Source of the DNA: Sphingomonas sp. 35-24ZXX
GTDB lineage: Bacteria > Pseudomonadota > Alphaproteobacteria > Sphingomonadales > Sphingomonadaceae
DNA: 64,000 nucleotides
Reading direction: 5' to 3'
Assembly: GCF_000786215.1 (NCBI RefSeq)
Contig: NZ_JROG01000004.1
Span: 1 to 64,000, forward strand
The translations under genes and the position numbers were made by a program. Numbering within the stretch: position 1 is the stretch's first letter; the number at the start of each line of letters is the position of its first letter. Positions 1-8,886 of this stretch are shown in pieces. The notes under the pieces were generated by a model. It worked only from the letters and a program-made list of their open reading frames with translations, was not told the origin of the DNA and did not search any database.

Positions 1-669
1 ATCCCTTTTGTCAACACAGCCTAGTCACATCAGCCTCGGGCGCCATGATGCCCGCCGACTGGGACGATAGCCTGCCAACCCAAATTCCATCCATCTGCGG
101 ACATGTCGGGCTAAGGAAGGTATTCCCGAAAACCTGCCTACGACTTTGGCCTCTTGCCAGCTCGAGCCTGGCTTTGACCAACTGGCCCAGTTGCTGTTCC
201 ATTTGGGTGACCAGTCACACGACCAGTGATTGGCGGCTATTGGGAAGCCCTGCCATTCAATACGTCGAACCGAAATGACCAAAAAGTCGAACTTCCTGCC
301 TAAGCTCCCCACACAATATTGCCCGTCTTAATCCTCCGAGACCCGGTCCTTAAGGTTTCAAAGCACCAGCGACCAAACAGAGGCTGCACCTGCCATTAAA
401 TCAAAGGCAGCGCTGAATCCGAAAAGTCATAGACCTGTCCGCAGATGTGCTTGAGCAAACCTCTCTTCGGGCAACATTGCGGCATTACTATCGGTCACAC
501 CATTGGTACCGGCGCGGCGCTACGCAACTCGTAATTGATCCGGTACGCGAACCCCCATACTGGCCCGCAGCTATGGCGCTGCTCGTCGAGGCCGGACAGA
601 TGACAGCATCCGACTACGTGCCAAAACACCCCGATTTAAAGGTTGCATCCGAAGGGGCGTCCACAAATG
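1..669. other. Gene-poor, AT-richer left edge
   Basis: No convincing coding region is visible over most of this stretch. Its base composition is visibly more AT-rich than the GC-rich genes that follow. Short open frames exist on both strands, but none has a recognisable domain or a clear ribosome binding site. It could be the degraded end of an acquired element or an ordinary intergenic region continuing to the left. I see no terminal inverted repeats or integrase fragment. Confidence 0.4.
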
Positions 670-698
670 CTAGTTCATGGCTACCTTTTTCGGCTTAA
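447..698 (+). CDS. Doubtful small hypothetical protein
   Basis: A GTG-started frame of 83 codons that runs convergently into the end of the PQQ dehydrogenase gene, overlapping it by 29 bases. The predicted protein is rich in Tyr, His and Trp in its first third (LRHYYRSHHWYRRG) and has no family I recognise. No Shine-Dalgarno sequence stands out before the start. It may be a remnant of a longer gene or a chance frame. It is listed only because the surrounding DNA offers nothing better. Confidence 0.2.
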   Translation: MLEQTSLRATLRHYYRSHHWYRRGATQLVIDPVREPPYWPAAMALLVEAGQMTASDYVPKHPDLKVASEGASTNASSWLPFSA

Positions 699-2826
699 GC
701 CCGCCTGCCAGCTTCACGTCCTCGTTGGCGCGCGAGATGACATAGTGGCGGATGCTCTCGATCTCGGGTTTGGTCATCACCGATGCAAAGCTGACCATCC
801 CATTGTCCTTGAGCGCGCCGCCATGGACGATCATCTGCCAGTTCTCGGCGCTGGCAAGCGTACCGGAGTAGCGCAGATCGGGGATGATTCCGCCGCGGCC
901 CGAAGCCTGGATCGCCGCGTCGCCATGGCAGACGGTGCAATAGCGGCCGTACTGCACGGCGCCTCCTGCGACGACATCGGCGGCGGCTGTCAGCGCAGGG
1001 GGATCGAGCGGCAGTTCGTCGGCCGCCGGCATCGCGGGCAGCTTGGCCTTGCCGCCCAGCTTGAACACCAGCAGGCGCGAGATGTTGCGGACAGGGCCCG
1101 ACATGTCGCTCAGCACGCCTGCGGTGATCGCCCAGGCCCCGCCCCATCCGGCGAGCACCGCGACATATTGCTGGCCATCGATGCTGTAGGTCATGGGCGC
1201 TGCCACCACGCCGGTCTGTGCGGGGAAGGTCCACAGCGGCTTGCCATTGGCCGAATCATAAGCGACGAAGTTGCCCATCGCATTGCCCTGGAACACCAGG
1301 CCGCCCGCGGTCGCGAGCACGCCGCCATTCCATGGTCCGCCCAGGGTGACGCGCCAGCGTTCCTTTTGCGCGACCGGATCCCAGGCGATCAGCACGCCCT
1401 TGGTGGCCTTTTTCGCGGCATCGCGCACCGCATTGTCGGCGGGCATCGCGTTGTTGGCGGTGTCCATGCCGACGTTGAAGCCCAGCTTGGAGGGCTTCCA
1501 GCCGGCCGCCGGGATATACGGATAGGCGGTGATCTGCGCCGGGATGAACACCAGCTTCTGCTTGGCGTCATAGGCCATCGGATGCCAGTTGTGCGCTCCC
1601 AGCGGGCCGGGTGAAACGATGAACGGCTTGCCGGTCTTGTCGACCCGCGCCTCGGGGTTTTCGATCGGTCGTCCGGTCGCAGGGTCGATACCGGTGGCCC
1701 AGTTGACCGGCACGAAATTGTTGGCCGAGATGAACTCGCCCGTCGCGCGGTCGATCACGTAGAAAAAGCCGTTCTTGGGCGCCTGCATCAGCACCTTGCG
1801 GGCCTTGCCTTCGATCTCGAGGTCGGCGAGCATGATGTGCTGGGTCGCGGTGTAATCCCAGGTCTCGCCCGGTGTGGTCTGGTAGTGCCAGGCATATTCG
1901 CCGGTCTTCACCCGGATCGCGACGATCGAGGAGAGATACAGGTTGTCGCCGCCGCCGGGCGAGCGATAGGCCTGGTTCCATGGGGACCCGTTGCCGACGC
2001 CGACATAGAGCAGGCCCAGTTCGGGATCATAGGCCATCGCGTCCCACACGGTGCCGCCGCCGCCAATGTTCCAGTATTCGCCCTTCCAGCTGGTTTCAGC
2101 GACCTTGAGATGCTCGGCCTCGTTGGCGCCGGGCCGGTCGGGCACGGTGTAGAATTTCCACAGCTGCTTGCCGGTCGCCGCATCATAGGCTGCGACATAG
2201 CCGCGCACGCCGAACTCCGCGCCGCCATTGCCGATGATCACCATGCCGTCGATCACGCGCGGTGCGCCGGTGATGGTGTACGACTTGTCCTGGTCGACCG
2301 TGACCTTGCTCCAGATCTCGCGGCCGGTGCCGCGATCGAGCGCGATCAGGCGGCCGTCGAGCGTTCCCAGGAACAGCATGTTGCCCCAGGCGGCAAGGCC
2401 GCGGTTGACGACGTCACAGCACGCCTTGACCCCGGTTTCCCCGGGCACCTTGGGGTCATAGTCCCACAACGGCTTGCCGTTGGCGGCGTCATAGGCCTTG
2501 ACCTTGGACCAGGCGGTGGTGACGTAGATCTTGCCATCGATCACCAAAGGCGTGGCTTCCTGGCCGCGCGCGGTATCCATGTCGGCCGACCAGGCGAGGC
2601 CCAGTTCGCCGATATTGCCTGCATTGATCTGGTCGAGCGGGCTGTAGCGCTGCTCGTCATAGGTGCGGCCATAGCTCAGCCATTCGGAGCCATCGGCCTT
2701 GATGATGCGCGCTCCGTCGATGCCGGTGGTTCCCTTGCCCGCGGCCGCGTCGCCGCCGCCGCCCGAACAGGCCGTCACCAGCAGCGCGAGCGCTGCCCCC
2801 ACACAAGCCTTCAGCCGTCCCGCCAT
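670..2826 (-). CDS. PQQ-dependent quinohemoprotein dehydrogenase (lipoprotein)
   Basis: A periplasmic type II quinohemoprotein alcohol dehydrogenase, predicted to oxidise an alcohol with PQQ and pass electrons through its own heme c to the respiratory chain. The chosen ATG at 2826 lies 8 bases after an AGGAGAGG ribosome binding site and gives 718 residues; longer frames upstream have no such signal. A lipoprotein signal ends in LVTAC with Cys20. An eight-bladed propeller follows, with the adjacent Cys136-Cys137 pair that forms the vicinal disulfide under PQQ in this family. The C-terminal cytochrome domain has the heme motif CTVCH at about residues 630-634. It is divergent from the VOC gene at 2970. 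No PQQ synthesis genes are nearby. The substrate cannot be told from sequence alone. Confidence 0.93.
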   Translation of the reverse strand: MAGRLKACVGAALALLVTACSGGGGDAAAGKGTTGIDGARIIKADGSEWLSYGRTYDEQRYSPLDQINAGNIGELGLAWSADMDTARGQEATPLVIDGKIYVTTAWSKVKAYDAANGKPLWDYDPKVPGETGVKACCDVVNRGLAAWGNMLFLGTLDGRLIALDRGTGREIWSKVTVDQDKSYTITGAPRVIDGMVIIGNGGAEFGVRGYVAAYDAATGKQLWKFYTVPDRPGANEAEHLKVAETSWKGEYWNIGGGGTVWDAMAYDPELGLLYVGVGNGSPWNQAYRSPGGGDNLYLSSIVAIRVKTGEYAWHYQTTPGETWDYTATQHIMLADLEIEGKARKVLMQAPKNGFFYVIDRATGEFISANNFVPVNWATGIDPATGRPIENPEARVDKTGKPFIVSPGPLGAHNWHPMAYDAKQKLVFIPAQITAYPYIPAAGWKPSKLGFNVGMDTANNAMPADNAVRDAAKKATKGVLIAWDPVAQKERWRVTLGGPWNGGVLATAGGLVFQGNAMGNFVAYDSANGKPLWTFPAQTGVVAAPMTYSIDGQQYVAVLAGWGGAWAITAGVLSDMSGPVRNISRLLVFKLGGKAKLPAMPAADELPLDPPALTAAADVVAGGAVQYGRYCTVCHGDAAIQASGRGGIIPDLRYSGTLASAENWQMIVHGGALKDNGMVSFASVMTKPEIESIRHYVISRANEDVKLAGGLKPKKVAMN

Positions 2827-2969
2827 GCCCGTTCCTCTCCTTTTCGCCTTGACCTTTTGCGGCCAATGGCTGTCTTTGCGTGGCTGGATATTGACGGGGG
2901 CCACACGGCTTGTCCATGGTGATTTAATTATCCGGTTAACAGTTGGCCGGCTAAGCACAGGAGAGATAC

Positions 2970-3347
2970 ATGTTTTCACACGTCATGCTGGGAGCGGACG
3001 ATATCGACGCTTCCAAGGCGTTCTACGATGCGACCATGGTCGCGCTGGGCGGCAAGCCCGGAATGGTCGATCCCAAGGGCCGCGTCATCTACATGAACAA
3101 TGGCGGCCTGTTTCTGCTGACCAAGCCGATCGACGGCCAGCCCGCCAGCTGCGGCAATGGCAGCACCATCGGCTTTGCCGCAGGCTCGTCCGAGGCGTGC
3201 GATGCCTGGCACGCCGCTGGCCTGGCCCATGGCGGCACCGCGATCGAAGACCCGCCGGGCGTGCGCGAAGGCGCGGGCATGAAGCTGTACCTCGCCTATC
3301 TGCGCGATCCGGCTGGCAACAAGGTTTGTGCGATGCACCGGCTGTAA
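2970..3347 (+). CDS. VOC family protein (glyoxalase-like)
   Basis: A 125-residue protein of the vicinal oxygen chelate superfamily, which includes glyoxalase I, dioxygenases and resistance proteins. The start MFSHVMLGADDIDASKAFYD is the usual first strand and helix of a VOC module, and the end (LRDPAGNKVCAMHRL) is the usual last strand. One module is present, so it should act as a homodimer. An AGGAGAG site precedes the ATG. It is divergent from the PQQ dehydrogenase gene, with about 140 bases between the chosen starts, so the two may share a promoter region. The typical C-terminal metal-ligand Glu is not obvious, so metal binding and substrate are unknown. Confidence 0.85.
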   Translation: MFSHVMLGADDIDASKAFYDATMVALGGKPGMVDPKGRVIYMNNGGLFLLTKPIDGQPASCGNGSTIGFAAGSSEACDAWHAAGLAHGGTAIEDPPGVREGAGMKLYLAYLRDPAGNKVCAMHRL

Positions 3348-3511
3348 GCCTGCCGGGCGGCGCGGGGGCATGCGTTCCCGCGCCGCACGCGCAATCGTGC
3401 CTTGCATTTGCCGGAGAATCCCGGTAGGCGCGCACGCTTCCGAATGAGCGGGCTGGCTGGTTATGGGCTGCCATGTTCGCTTGATACGGACTTCCACAAA
3501 AGGAGACCAAA

Positions 3512-3715
3512 ATGCCCAAGCTGAAAACCAAGAGCGGTGTGAAGAAGCGCTTCAGGCTCACCGCAACCGGCAAGATCAAGCATGGCGTCGCTGGCAAGCG
3601 TCACCGTCTGATCAGCCATAATGCGAAGTATATCCGCCAGAACCGCGGCACCAGCGTCATTTCCGATGCCGATGCCAAGACCATCAAGAAATGGGCACCG
3701 TACGGCCTGGGTTGA
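3512..3715 (+). CDS. rpmI: 50S ribosomal protein L35
   Basis: The 67-residue large-subunit protein L35. It begins [14 protein letters not shown] and contains the conserved [15 protein letters not shown] stretch, so the length and sequence fit the bacterial family closely. AAAAGGAG precedes the ATG at good spacing. It is followed 46 bases later by rplT, the standard pairing. The infC gene that often precedes the pair is not here, and the 164 bases upstream are expected to hold the promoter. Confidence 0.98.
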   Translation: MPKLKTKSGVKKRFRLTATGKIKHGVAGKRHRLISHNAKYIRQNRGTSVISDADAKTIKKWAPYGLG

Positions 3716-3761
3716 TCCCGGCTCGATCCCGTCTCTTCGAAATTCAAAGGATATATAGCAA

Positions 3762-4124
3762 ATGGCACGCGTCAAACGGGGTGTTACCACCCGCGCCAAG
3801 CACAAGCGCATTCTCGTCCAGGCGAAGGGCTATTACGGCCGTCGCAAGAACACCATCCGCATCGCCCGTCAGGCCGTTGAAAAGGCAGGTCAGTATGCCT
3901 ACCGCGACCGCAAGGCCAAGAAGCGCAACTTCCGTGCTCTGTGGATCCAGCGCATCAACGCTGCAACCCGCATGGAAGGCCTGACCTATGGCCGCTTCAT
4001 GCACGGGCTGAAGCTGGCTGGCATCGAACTCGACCGCAAGGTCCTGGCCGATCTGGCGATGCACGAAGCAGACGTCTTCAAGGGCTTGGTCAAGCAGGCA
4101 CAGGACGCGCTTCCCGCCGCCTGA
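3762..4124 (+). CDS. rplT: 50S ribosomal protein L20
   Basis: A 120-residue L20, an early-assembling 23S rRNA binding protein. It starts [18 protein letters not shown] and has the long basic helix followed by the globular end ([22 protein letters not shown]), full length for the family. It is co-transcribed with rpmI and closed by a strong rho-independent terminator 29 bases after the stop. In many alphaproteobacteria pheST follows, but here an unrelated membrane protein gene follows, so the operon is just rpmI-rplT. Confidence 0.98.
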   Translation: MARVKRGVTTRAKHKRILVQAKGYYGRRKNTIRIARQAVEKAGQYAYRDRKAKKRNFRALWIQRINAATRMEGLTYGRFMHGLKLAGIELDRKVLADLAMHEADVFKGLVKQAQDALPAA

Positions 4125-4152
4125 GCCTGGCTCACCCGAACAGATCGCGACA

Positions 4153-4186
4153 AGCGCCGAAGTCCTCCGTGATTTCGGCGCTTTTT
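4153..4186 (+). terminator. Rho-independent terminator of rpmI-rplT
   Basis: A perfect 9-bp stem (AGCGCCGAA at 4153-4161 pairing with TTCGGCGCT at 4174-4182), followed directly by a run of T to 4186. It sits just after the rplT stop and reads on the plus strand. Confidence 0.9.
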
Positions 4187-4224
4187 GCTTGCATCCGCCG
4201 GCCAATGCGACCCAAGGGCAGCGC

Positions 4225-5592
4225 ATGACGCCCAACCTAGAAGATGATCAGCCGGCCCGGCCCCGCCGCCTGCGCTGGACGCTGCTGTTGCGGCTGGCGG
4301 GCGTGCTGCTGCTGGTGCTGGCGGGGCTGTCGATCAGCGCTGCGCCGCTGGTGCAGCCTCCCGCGCCGCCGAGCCCCGCCAACATCGATCTGGCCCGTGT
4401 GGTGCTCAAGCAGCTTGCAGGCGAGGGACGCGCCGCTGGCACCCGCCTGACCATCAGGCTGTCGCAGGCAGAGCTCGATGGGCTCTCCGCGCTGGTCAAC
4501 CAGGTGCTCGCCCCTATGCGGGTCGAGGCCCGGCTCGAGCAGCCTGCACCACCGACGCGCGCCAGGCCGGCCAAGTCCGCCAAGGCGTCCGCTTCGCCCA
4601 AGGTCCAGAGCACCACGGCACCGCCGCCCGAGCTTGTGGCGCGGTTCACCCGCCAGCTGCCGCTGGGGGCCTGGCTGAACATCGAGGCGCGCGCGAGCAG
4701 CGTTGCCGATGGCAAGGGCCTTCCGGTCGTTCGGGTGAAGATCGGCCAGGTGCCGTTGCCCAGCTGGCTGAGCCGTCTGGCGATGCGCCGCGTGTGGCTG
4801 ATGCTGCAAAGCGATGACAAGGACCCGCCGACGCTGGACGATTCGCTACCCTATGTGCGAATCGGCGCGCGACAGGCGCAGGCGATCCTCGTCCACCCGG
4901 GGCGCAATGCCGCCTATTCCGGCCTGTCGCGCTTTGGCGGGATCGATCCCGATCCGCGCTGGCTGGCCAGTTCCTATTGCACGCTCACCCGTCATCCCGA
5001 TGCCGATCTTGCCACCATCGTGCGCTATGCCTGGCGCCTGCCGCGCCCGGTGCGGCTGACGCCGGACGAGCAGAACCGGGCACTGCTGATCGCGATCGCG
5101 ATGCGTACCTTGCCCGAGTACCGCGACCGCCTTGCGGGCGATGCGTTGCCCTTGGTCAGCCGCTGCCGCAATCCGCCCGAGCCCTTGATCACGTTGGCAG
5201 GCCGTAATGACCTTGCAAAGCATTGGACGATGTCGGCAGCGCTTTCCGCAAGCCTGGGTGGCAAGATTGCGCAATCAGTGGGTGTCTGGAAAGAGCTGTC
5301 CGATAGTCTGAGCGGAGGGACGGGGTTCTCGTTCGTCGATATCGCGGCAGACCGATCCGGAGAGCGGTTTGCTAATGCAGCTACGGACCCCCAGCTGGCG
5401 CGGTTTGTCCAGACACGGCTGGCTGCGGTCACCGATCCGCAGCTACTTGCGCCCGAAGCACTCAGCAAGCCAGAAGGGCTGGATGCTGCGATGTTCGAGC
5501 AGATCTACGACAATATCCAGTCGCCCGAATATGCCCGTGCCGTCGCGGCCATCGACGTACTGCTCGACAATGTCGGCGTTCCCAGGCCTTAG
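4225..5592 (+). CDS. Unknown membrane-anchored protein
   Basis: A 455-residue protein with one N-terminal membrane segment (LLLRLAGVLLLVLAGLSISA, about residues 19-38) after a basic stretch, then a Pro- and Ala-rich linker and a large soluble part expected in the periplasm. I chose the ATG at 4225, because a TTG further upstream lies inside the terminator of rplT. I recognise no domain. The first part of the soluble region (about residues 60-200) shows alternating hydrophobic strands reminiscent of lipid-binding or scaffold domains, but that is only an impression. It overlaps the end of the convergent DUF177 gene by 4 bases. Confidence 0.75.
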   Translation: MTPNLEDDQPARPRRLRWTLLLRLAGVLLLVLAGLSISAAPLVQPPAPPSPANIDLARVVLKQLAGEGRAAGTRLTIRLSQAELDGLSALVNQVLAPMRVEARLEQPAPPTRARPAKSAKASASPKVQSTTAPPPELVARFTRQLPLGAWLNIEARASSVADGKGLPVVRVKIGQVPLPSWLSRLAMRRVWLMLQSDDKDPPTLDDSLPYVRIGARQAQAILVHPGRNAAYSGLSRFGGIDPDPRWLASSYCTLTRHPDADLATIVRYAWRLPRPVRLTPDEQNRALLIAIAMRTLPEYRDRLAGDALPLVSRCRNPPEPLITLAGRNDLAKHWTMSAALSASLGGKIAQSVGVWKELSDSLSGGTGFSFVDIAADRSGERFANAATDPQLARFVQTRLAAVTDPQLLAPEALSKPEGLDAAMFEQIYDNIQSPEYARAVAAIDVLLDNVGVPRP

Positions 5593-6122
5593 GGCTTGGA
5601 GGTTTTCAACGCCTGCAGCGCGGCGAACGGTCCGCTCGCCTCTGGCGTATACAGGCCATATTCGGCGCGCGCCGCGTCCGCGCCCGGGCCCTCGGCATAG
5701 GGGTCGATTTCCAGCGCCAGCGTCTGTGCGATCGCCTCGCCCAGATCGATCGTGCTGCCGGTAAAAGCGATGGTGTCGAGATCATCGCCCCCCAGCTCGA
5801 CCTCGTCGCCCGCATCGGCGAGCGCGGCTTCGTAATCGGCCTCGGGCAGGAAGCGCAGGCGGTATTCGCACGACACCGTCACGGGAAAATCCTCGCCAGA
5901 GATGGCGCAGGCCTGGACCAGCTTCGCATCGATCCGGCCGGTCACATCGACACCGGCTGCATCCTGGGTCAGGTTGGCAGTAGCGTTGAGCGCTCCGATC
6001 GACACGATATGGAACCGCCGCGCGAGGGCAGTGCGTTCGGCATCATCGGCGCTCAGTTCGATCGGATGGCGCGGCAGTGCGCGCAGATCGATCGGGCGCG
6101 AAAATTCGGTCGGTTCCTGCAT
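5589..6122 (-). CDS. DUF177 / YceD family protein
   Basis: A 177-residue DUF177 protein. E. coli YceD, from the same family, is linked to accumulation of 23S rRNA and is encoded next to rpmF. The family is recognised by the acidic strand pattern (SCEYRLRFLPEADYEAAL), the conserved stretch IDLGEAIAQTLALEIDPYAE and the C-terminal Pro-Phe-Ala-Leu segment. Here it sits directly behind the cytochrome bc1 chaperone gene, overlapping it by one base, so the two are translated together. This pairing is usual in alphaproteobacteria. Confidence 0.88.
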   Translation of the reverse strand: MQEPTEFSRPIDLRALPRHPIELSADDAERTALARRFHIVSIGALNATANLTQDAAGVDVTGRIDAKLVQACAISGEDFPVTVSCEYRLRFLPEADYEAALADAGDEVELGGDDLDTIAFTGSTIDLGEAIAQTLALEIDPYAEGPGADAARAEYGLYTPEASGPFAALQALKTSKP

Positions 6123-6649
6123 CAGAACTCTCCCTGCATCACCTTTTGCACCGGTAGCGTCTTCAGCCGGGCATAAAGCGCCGACAGATGGCCGGCGCTG
6201 GCCGTGACGGCAGCGTCCGCGACCGGAGCGTCGCGATAGAGGTTGCGGCGCAGCGCCTGTTCCAGCTGCGGGCCATCGCCTGCGGCCAGGGCGGTGCGAT
6301 AGGCCCCCAGCCGTCCGCCGAGCGCGCTCATCATCTTGCCGATATGCTTGCCGACGATCAGGTCGCCGACGCCATTCTGGCGCAGCTGCCCGTCCATGTC
6401 GTCGACGAAGAGTTCGGCGACATAGACCGAGAACTGCCGGACGGTCTTGTCGGTATCGTCATCCTCCAGCCGCAGCAGCACTGCGCACAGGACCGTGCAG
6501 ACCGCCTCGAACCGGCCATCGACGCTGTCCTCCACCGCGCCGTCGATATACCAGAACGGGTCGCGGCCGTGCACGACGATGCGATCGTAGCAGGGACGCG
6601 CAGCCTCGCGGGGGTCGCTGCGGCCAAAGATGCGGGAGAGAAATGACAT
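6122..6649 (-). CDS. Ubiquinol-cytochrome c chaperone (Cbp3 family)
   Basis: A 175-residue protein of the Cbp3/UQCC1 family, which in mitochondria helps assemble cytochrome b of complex III. Diagnostic features are the early YDRIV stretch, DPFWYIDG, the helical segment with LFVDDMDGQLRQNGVGDL and the basic GKMMSALGGRLGAY that follows. It would act at the inner membrane on the bacterial cytochrome bc1 complex. The gene leads a two-gene operon with DUF177 and is divergent from bamE, with 175 bases between them. Confidence 0.9.
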   Translation of the reverse strand: MSFLSRIFGRSDPREAARPCYDRIVVHGRDPFWYIDGAVEDSVDGRFEAVCTVLCAVLLRLEDDDTDKTVRQFSVYVAELFVDDMDGQLRQNGVGDLIVGKHIGKMMSALGGRLGAYRTALAAGDGPQLEQALRRNLYRDAPVADAAVTASAGHLSALYARLKTLPVQKVMQGEF

Positions 6650-6824
6650 GATACGGGCATTATCCAGAGCGATTGCGCAGCGTTAAGCCACAATTCATTG
6701 GCCACTTGTGATGCAGCAGCTTAGTGCATATTGAGGCGGCTACGGCAAGTTGCAAGGGATGTGGCCAGGCCATGTCCCGCCTGTTGCCTTGCCGCAGGAC
6801 GAGCGGACATACCGCCAAGGAAGA

Positions 6825-7325
6825 ATGATGACCAGCAAAGCCCAGACCCACCGCGCGCCCCGTCGCCTCCAGACTCGCGCTGCCATGCTGGTGGCGCTGG
6901 CCGCGCTCCCGCTGCTCGCCGGCTGCGGCCAGCTGCGCGGACACCAGGGCTTCATCTACGATCAGACGCTGGCAACGCAGATCCTGCCGGGCGTCGACAA
7001 CCGCCAGTCGGTGGAACGCACATTGGGTCGCCCGACCTTTACCGGCCAGTTCACCGACAGCGAATGGTATTATTTCGCGCGCGACACCCGCCAGCTGGCC
7101 TTTGCCAACCCGCGCCCGACCGCGCAGCAGGTGATGCGCGTGCGCTTCGACCCGGCAGGCAATGTTTCCGCGGTCGATTTCACCGGGCTGGACCAGGTCG
7201 CCAAGATCGATCCCGAAGGCAAGAAGACCCCGACGCTGGGCCGCAACCGCACCTTCTTCCAGGATCTGTTCGGCAATATCGGCGCGGTGGGCGCGCCGGG
7301 TGCAGGCGCTGGCGCCCCGCAATAA
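6825..7325 (+). CDS. bamE: Outer membrane assembly lipoprotein BamE
   Basis: A 166-residue BamE (SmpA/OmlA family) lipoprotein, part of the complex that inserts beta-barrel proteins into the outer membrane. A basic N-terminus leads to a hydrophobic stretch and the lipobox LLAGC. The domain core is GVDNRQSVERTLGRPT followed by WYYFARD, both typical of the family. The start at 6825 is preceded by AAGGAAGA at close spacing; a second ATG follows at once, and longer frames upstream lack signals. The C-terminus is extended and Gly/Ala-rich. It is convergent with the CNNM-type gene. Confidence 0.93.
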   Translation: MMTSKAQTHRAPRRLQTRAAMLVALAALPLLAGCGQLRGHQGFIYDQTLATQILPGVDNRQSVERTLGRPTFTGQFTDSEWYYFARDTRQLAFANPRPTAQQVMRVRFDPAGNVSAVDFTGLDQVAKIDPEGKKTPTLGRNRTFFQDLFGNIGAVGAPGAGAGAPQ

Positions 7326-7351
7326 CCGGGGGCAGGCGGGATACTCTCCCG

Positions 7352-8668
7352 TCAGTCCGCCTCGTCGGCTATCTTGCTGACCAGCAGCTTGTCGACCTTG
7401 CGGTTGTCCATGTCGACGATCTCGAAGCGCCATCCCTGATCGTTGAACACCTCGCCCTCCTTGGGCAGGTGGCGCAGGCAGTGCAGCACATGACCCGCGG
7501 CGGTGGCGTAATCGCGGTCTTCGGACAGCGAGATGCCCAGGCGCTCGGCCATCGCATCGGCGGGCAGCGCGCCCGATATCAGCAGGCTGCCATCGGCGCG
7601 CTCGACCACCATCGGCGAATCGCCTTCGCCCTGGTCTGACGCAAAATCGCCGACCAGTGCCTGCAGCAGGTCTGCCGGGGTCACCAGGCCTTCGAAATGG
7701 CCGTATTCGTCATGCACGAGCGCCATCGGCACCTCGCCCTTCTGCAGGGCCTTCAGCGCATCCATCGCATCGACCTGATCGGGCACGATCGGTGCGGTGC
7801 GCGCGAGCGCGGCCAGATCGAGCGGCGCGCCCTCGATGATCGCGGTGAGCAGATCGCGCACGGTGACGATGCCGATGATCTCGTCGACCGATCCGTTGGC
7901 GACCGGCAGGCGGCTGTGCGGCGATTCGGCCATCAGCCGGCGCAGATCGTCGAGCCCGGCTTCGGCGGGCAGCCAGTCGACCTCGGTGCGCGGGGTCATC
8001 ACCTCGCGCACCGGGCGGTCGGCTAGGCGCACCACGCCCGAGATGATCGCGCGTTCGGATTCTGCAATCACGCCCGATTTGGTCGCCTCGGCGAAGATCA
8101 TGTGCAGCTCTTCGGCGGTGACGATGTTTTCCGATTCGCGGTTGAGGCCGAGCAGCCGGAAGATCAGCGCGCTCGACTGGTCGAGCAGCCACACCAGGGG
8201 CGCTGCGCCGCGGGCCATCAGGTCCATCGGGATCGCCATGATCACCGCGAGTTCCTCGGCCTTGCGCAGCGCGAACTGCTTGGGCACCAGCTCACCGATC
8301 ACCAGCGACAGATAGGTGGTGATGCCGATCACCAGCGCAAAGCCGACGGTATCGGAGATGTCCGCAGGAACCCCGATCAGGGCCAGCCGGTCGCCGACCG
8401 GCGCGCCCAGGCTGGCGCCCGAATAGGCACCTGCCAGAATGCCGATCAGGGTAATGCCGATCTGCACGGTGGAGAGGAACTTGCCCGGGTTCCCGCCCAG
8501 CCGGATCGCGGTGCGCGCGCCCTTGCTGCCATCGCGCGCCATCGCCTCCAGCCGCGAGGTGCGCGCCGACACGATCGCGAGCTCGGACATCGCGAACACG
8601 CCGTTGAGCACGATCAGCGCCAGGATGATGACGACATCGAGCCAGGGGAAGGGGGGAAGAGGGTCCAT
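7352..8668 (-). CDS. CNNM/CorC-type (hemolysin family) membrane protein
   Basis: A 438-residue integral membrane protein with the domain order of CNNM/CorC transporters: a DUF21 membrane domain (about residues 1-195, with conserved NGVFAMSELAIVSA and a GxLVPKQFALR element), a CBS pair (about 215-335, with VMTPRTEVDWL and SRLPV), and a C-terminal CorC/HlyC domain (about 350-435). Relatives handle magnesium or cobalt efflux. The older name hemolysin is misleading. It is monocistronic, with a divergent region of 218 bases before the OmpA gene. Confidence 0.93.
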   Translation of the reverse strand: MDPLPPFPWLDVVIILALIVLNGVFAMSELAIVSARTSRLEAMARDGSKGARTAIRLGGNPGKFLSTVQIGITLIGILAGAYSGASLGAPVGDRLALIGVPADISDTVGFALVIGITTYLSLVIGELVPKQFALRKAEELAVIMAIPMDLMARGAAPLVWLLDQSSALIFRLLGLNRESENIVTAEELHMIFAEATKSGVIAESERAIISGVVRLADRPVREVMTPRTEVDWLPAEAGLDDLRRLMAESPHSRLPVANGSVDEIIGIVTVRDLLTAIIEGAPLDLAALARTAPIVPDQVDAMDALKALQKGEVPMALVHDEYGHFEGLVTPADLLQALVGDFASDQGEGDSPMVVERADGSLLISGALPADAMAERLGISLSEDRDYATAAGHVLHCLRHLPKEGEVFNDQGWRFEIVDMDNRKVDKLLVSKIADEAD

Positions 8669-8886
8669 TGGGCCTTATGAGGTTGGAAATCCCACCCTAT
8701 ATCCCGGCTGCGCGCAGTGTCACGTGGTTTCGTACCCGTGGCGGGGCGATCGGCGCTCCCTCGCCGCGACAAAGTTGACCGAAGTTACATTTGCGTTCGG
8801 GAACCATTCAGCCGCCCAATCGAATAAGGGGTGAGACGTTGCGAGGCTGACTTGCGACCAACAACCGAAACTTGCGGGAGCCATCC

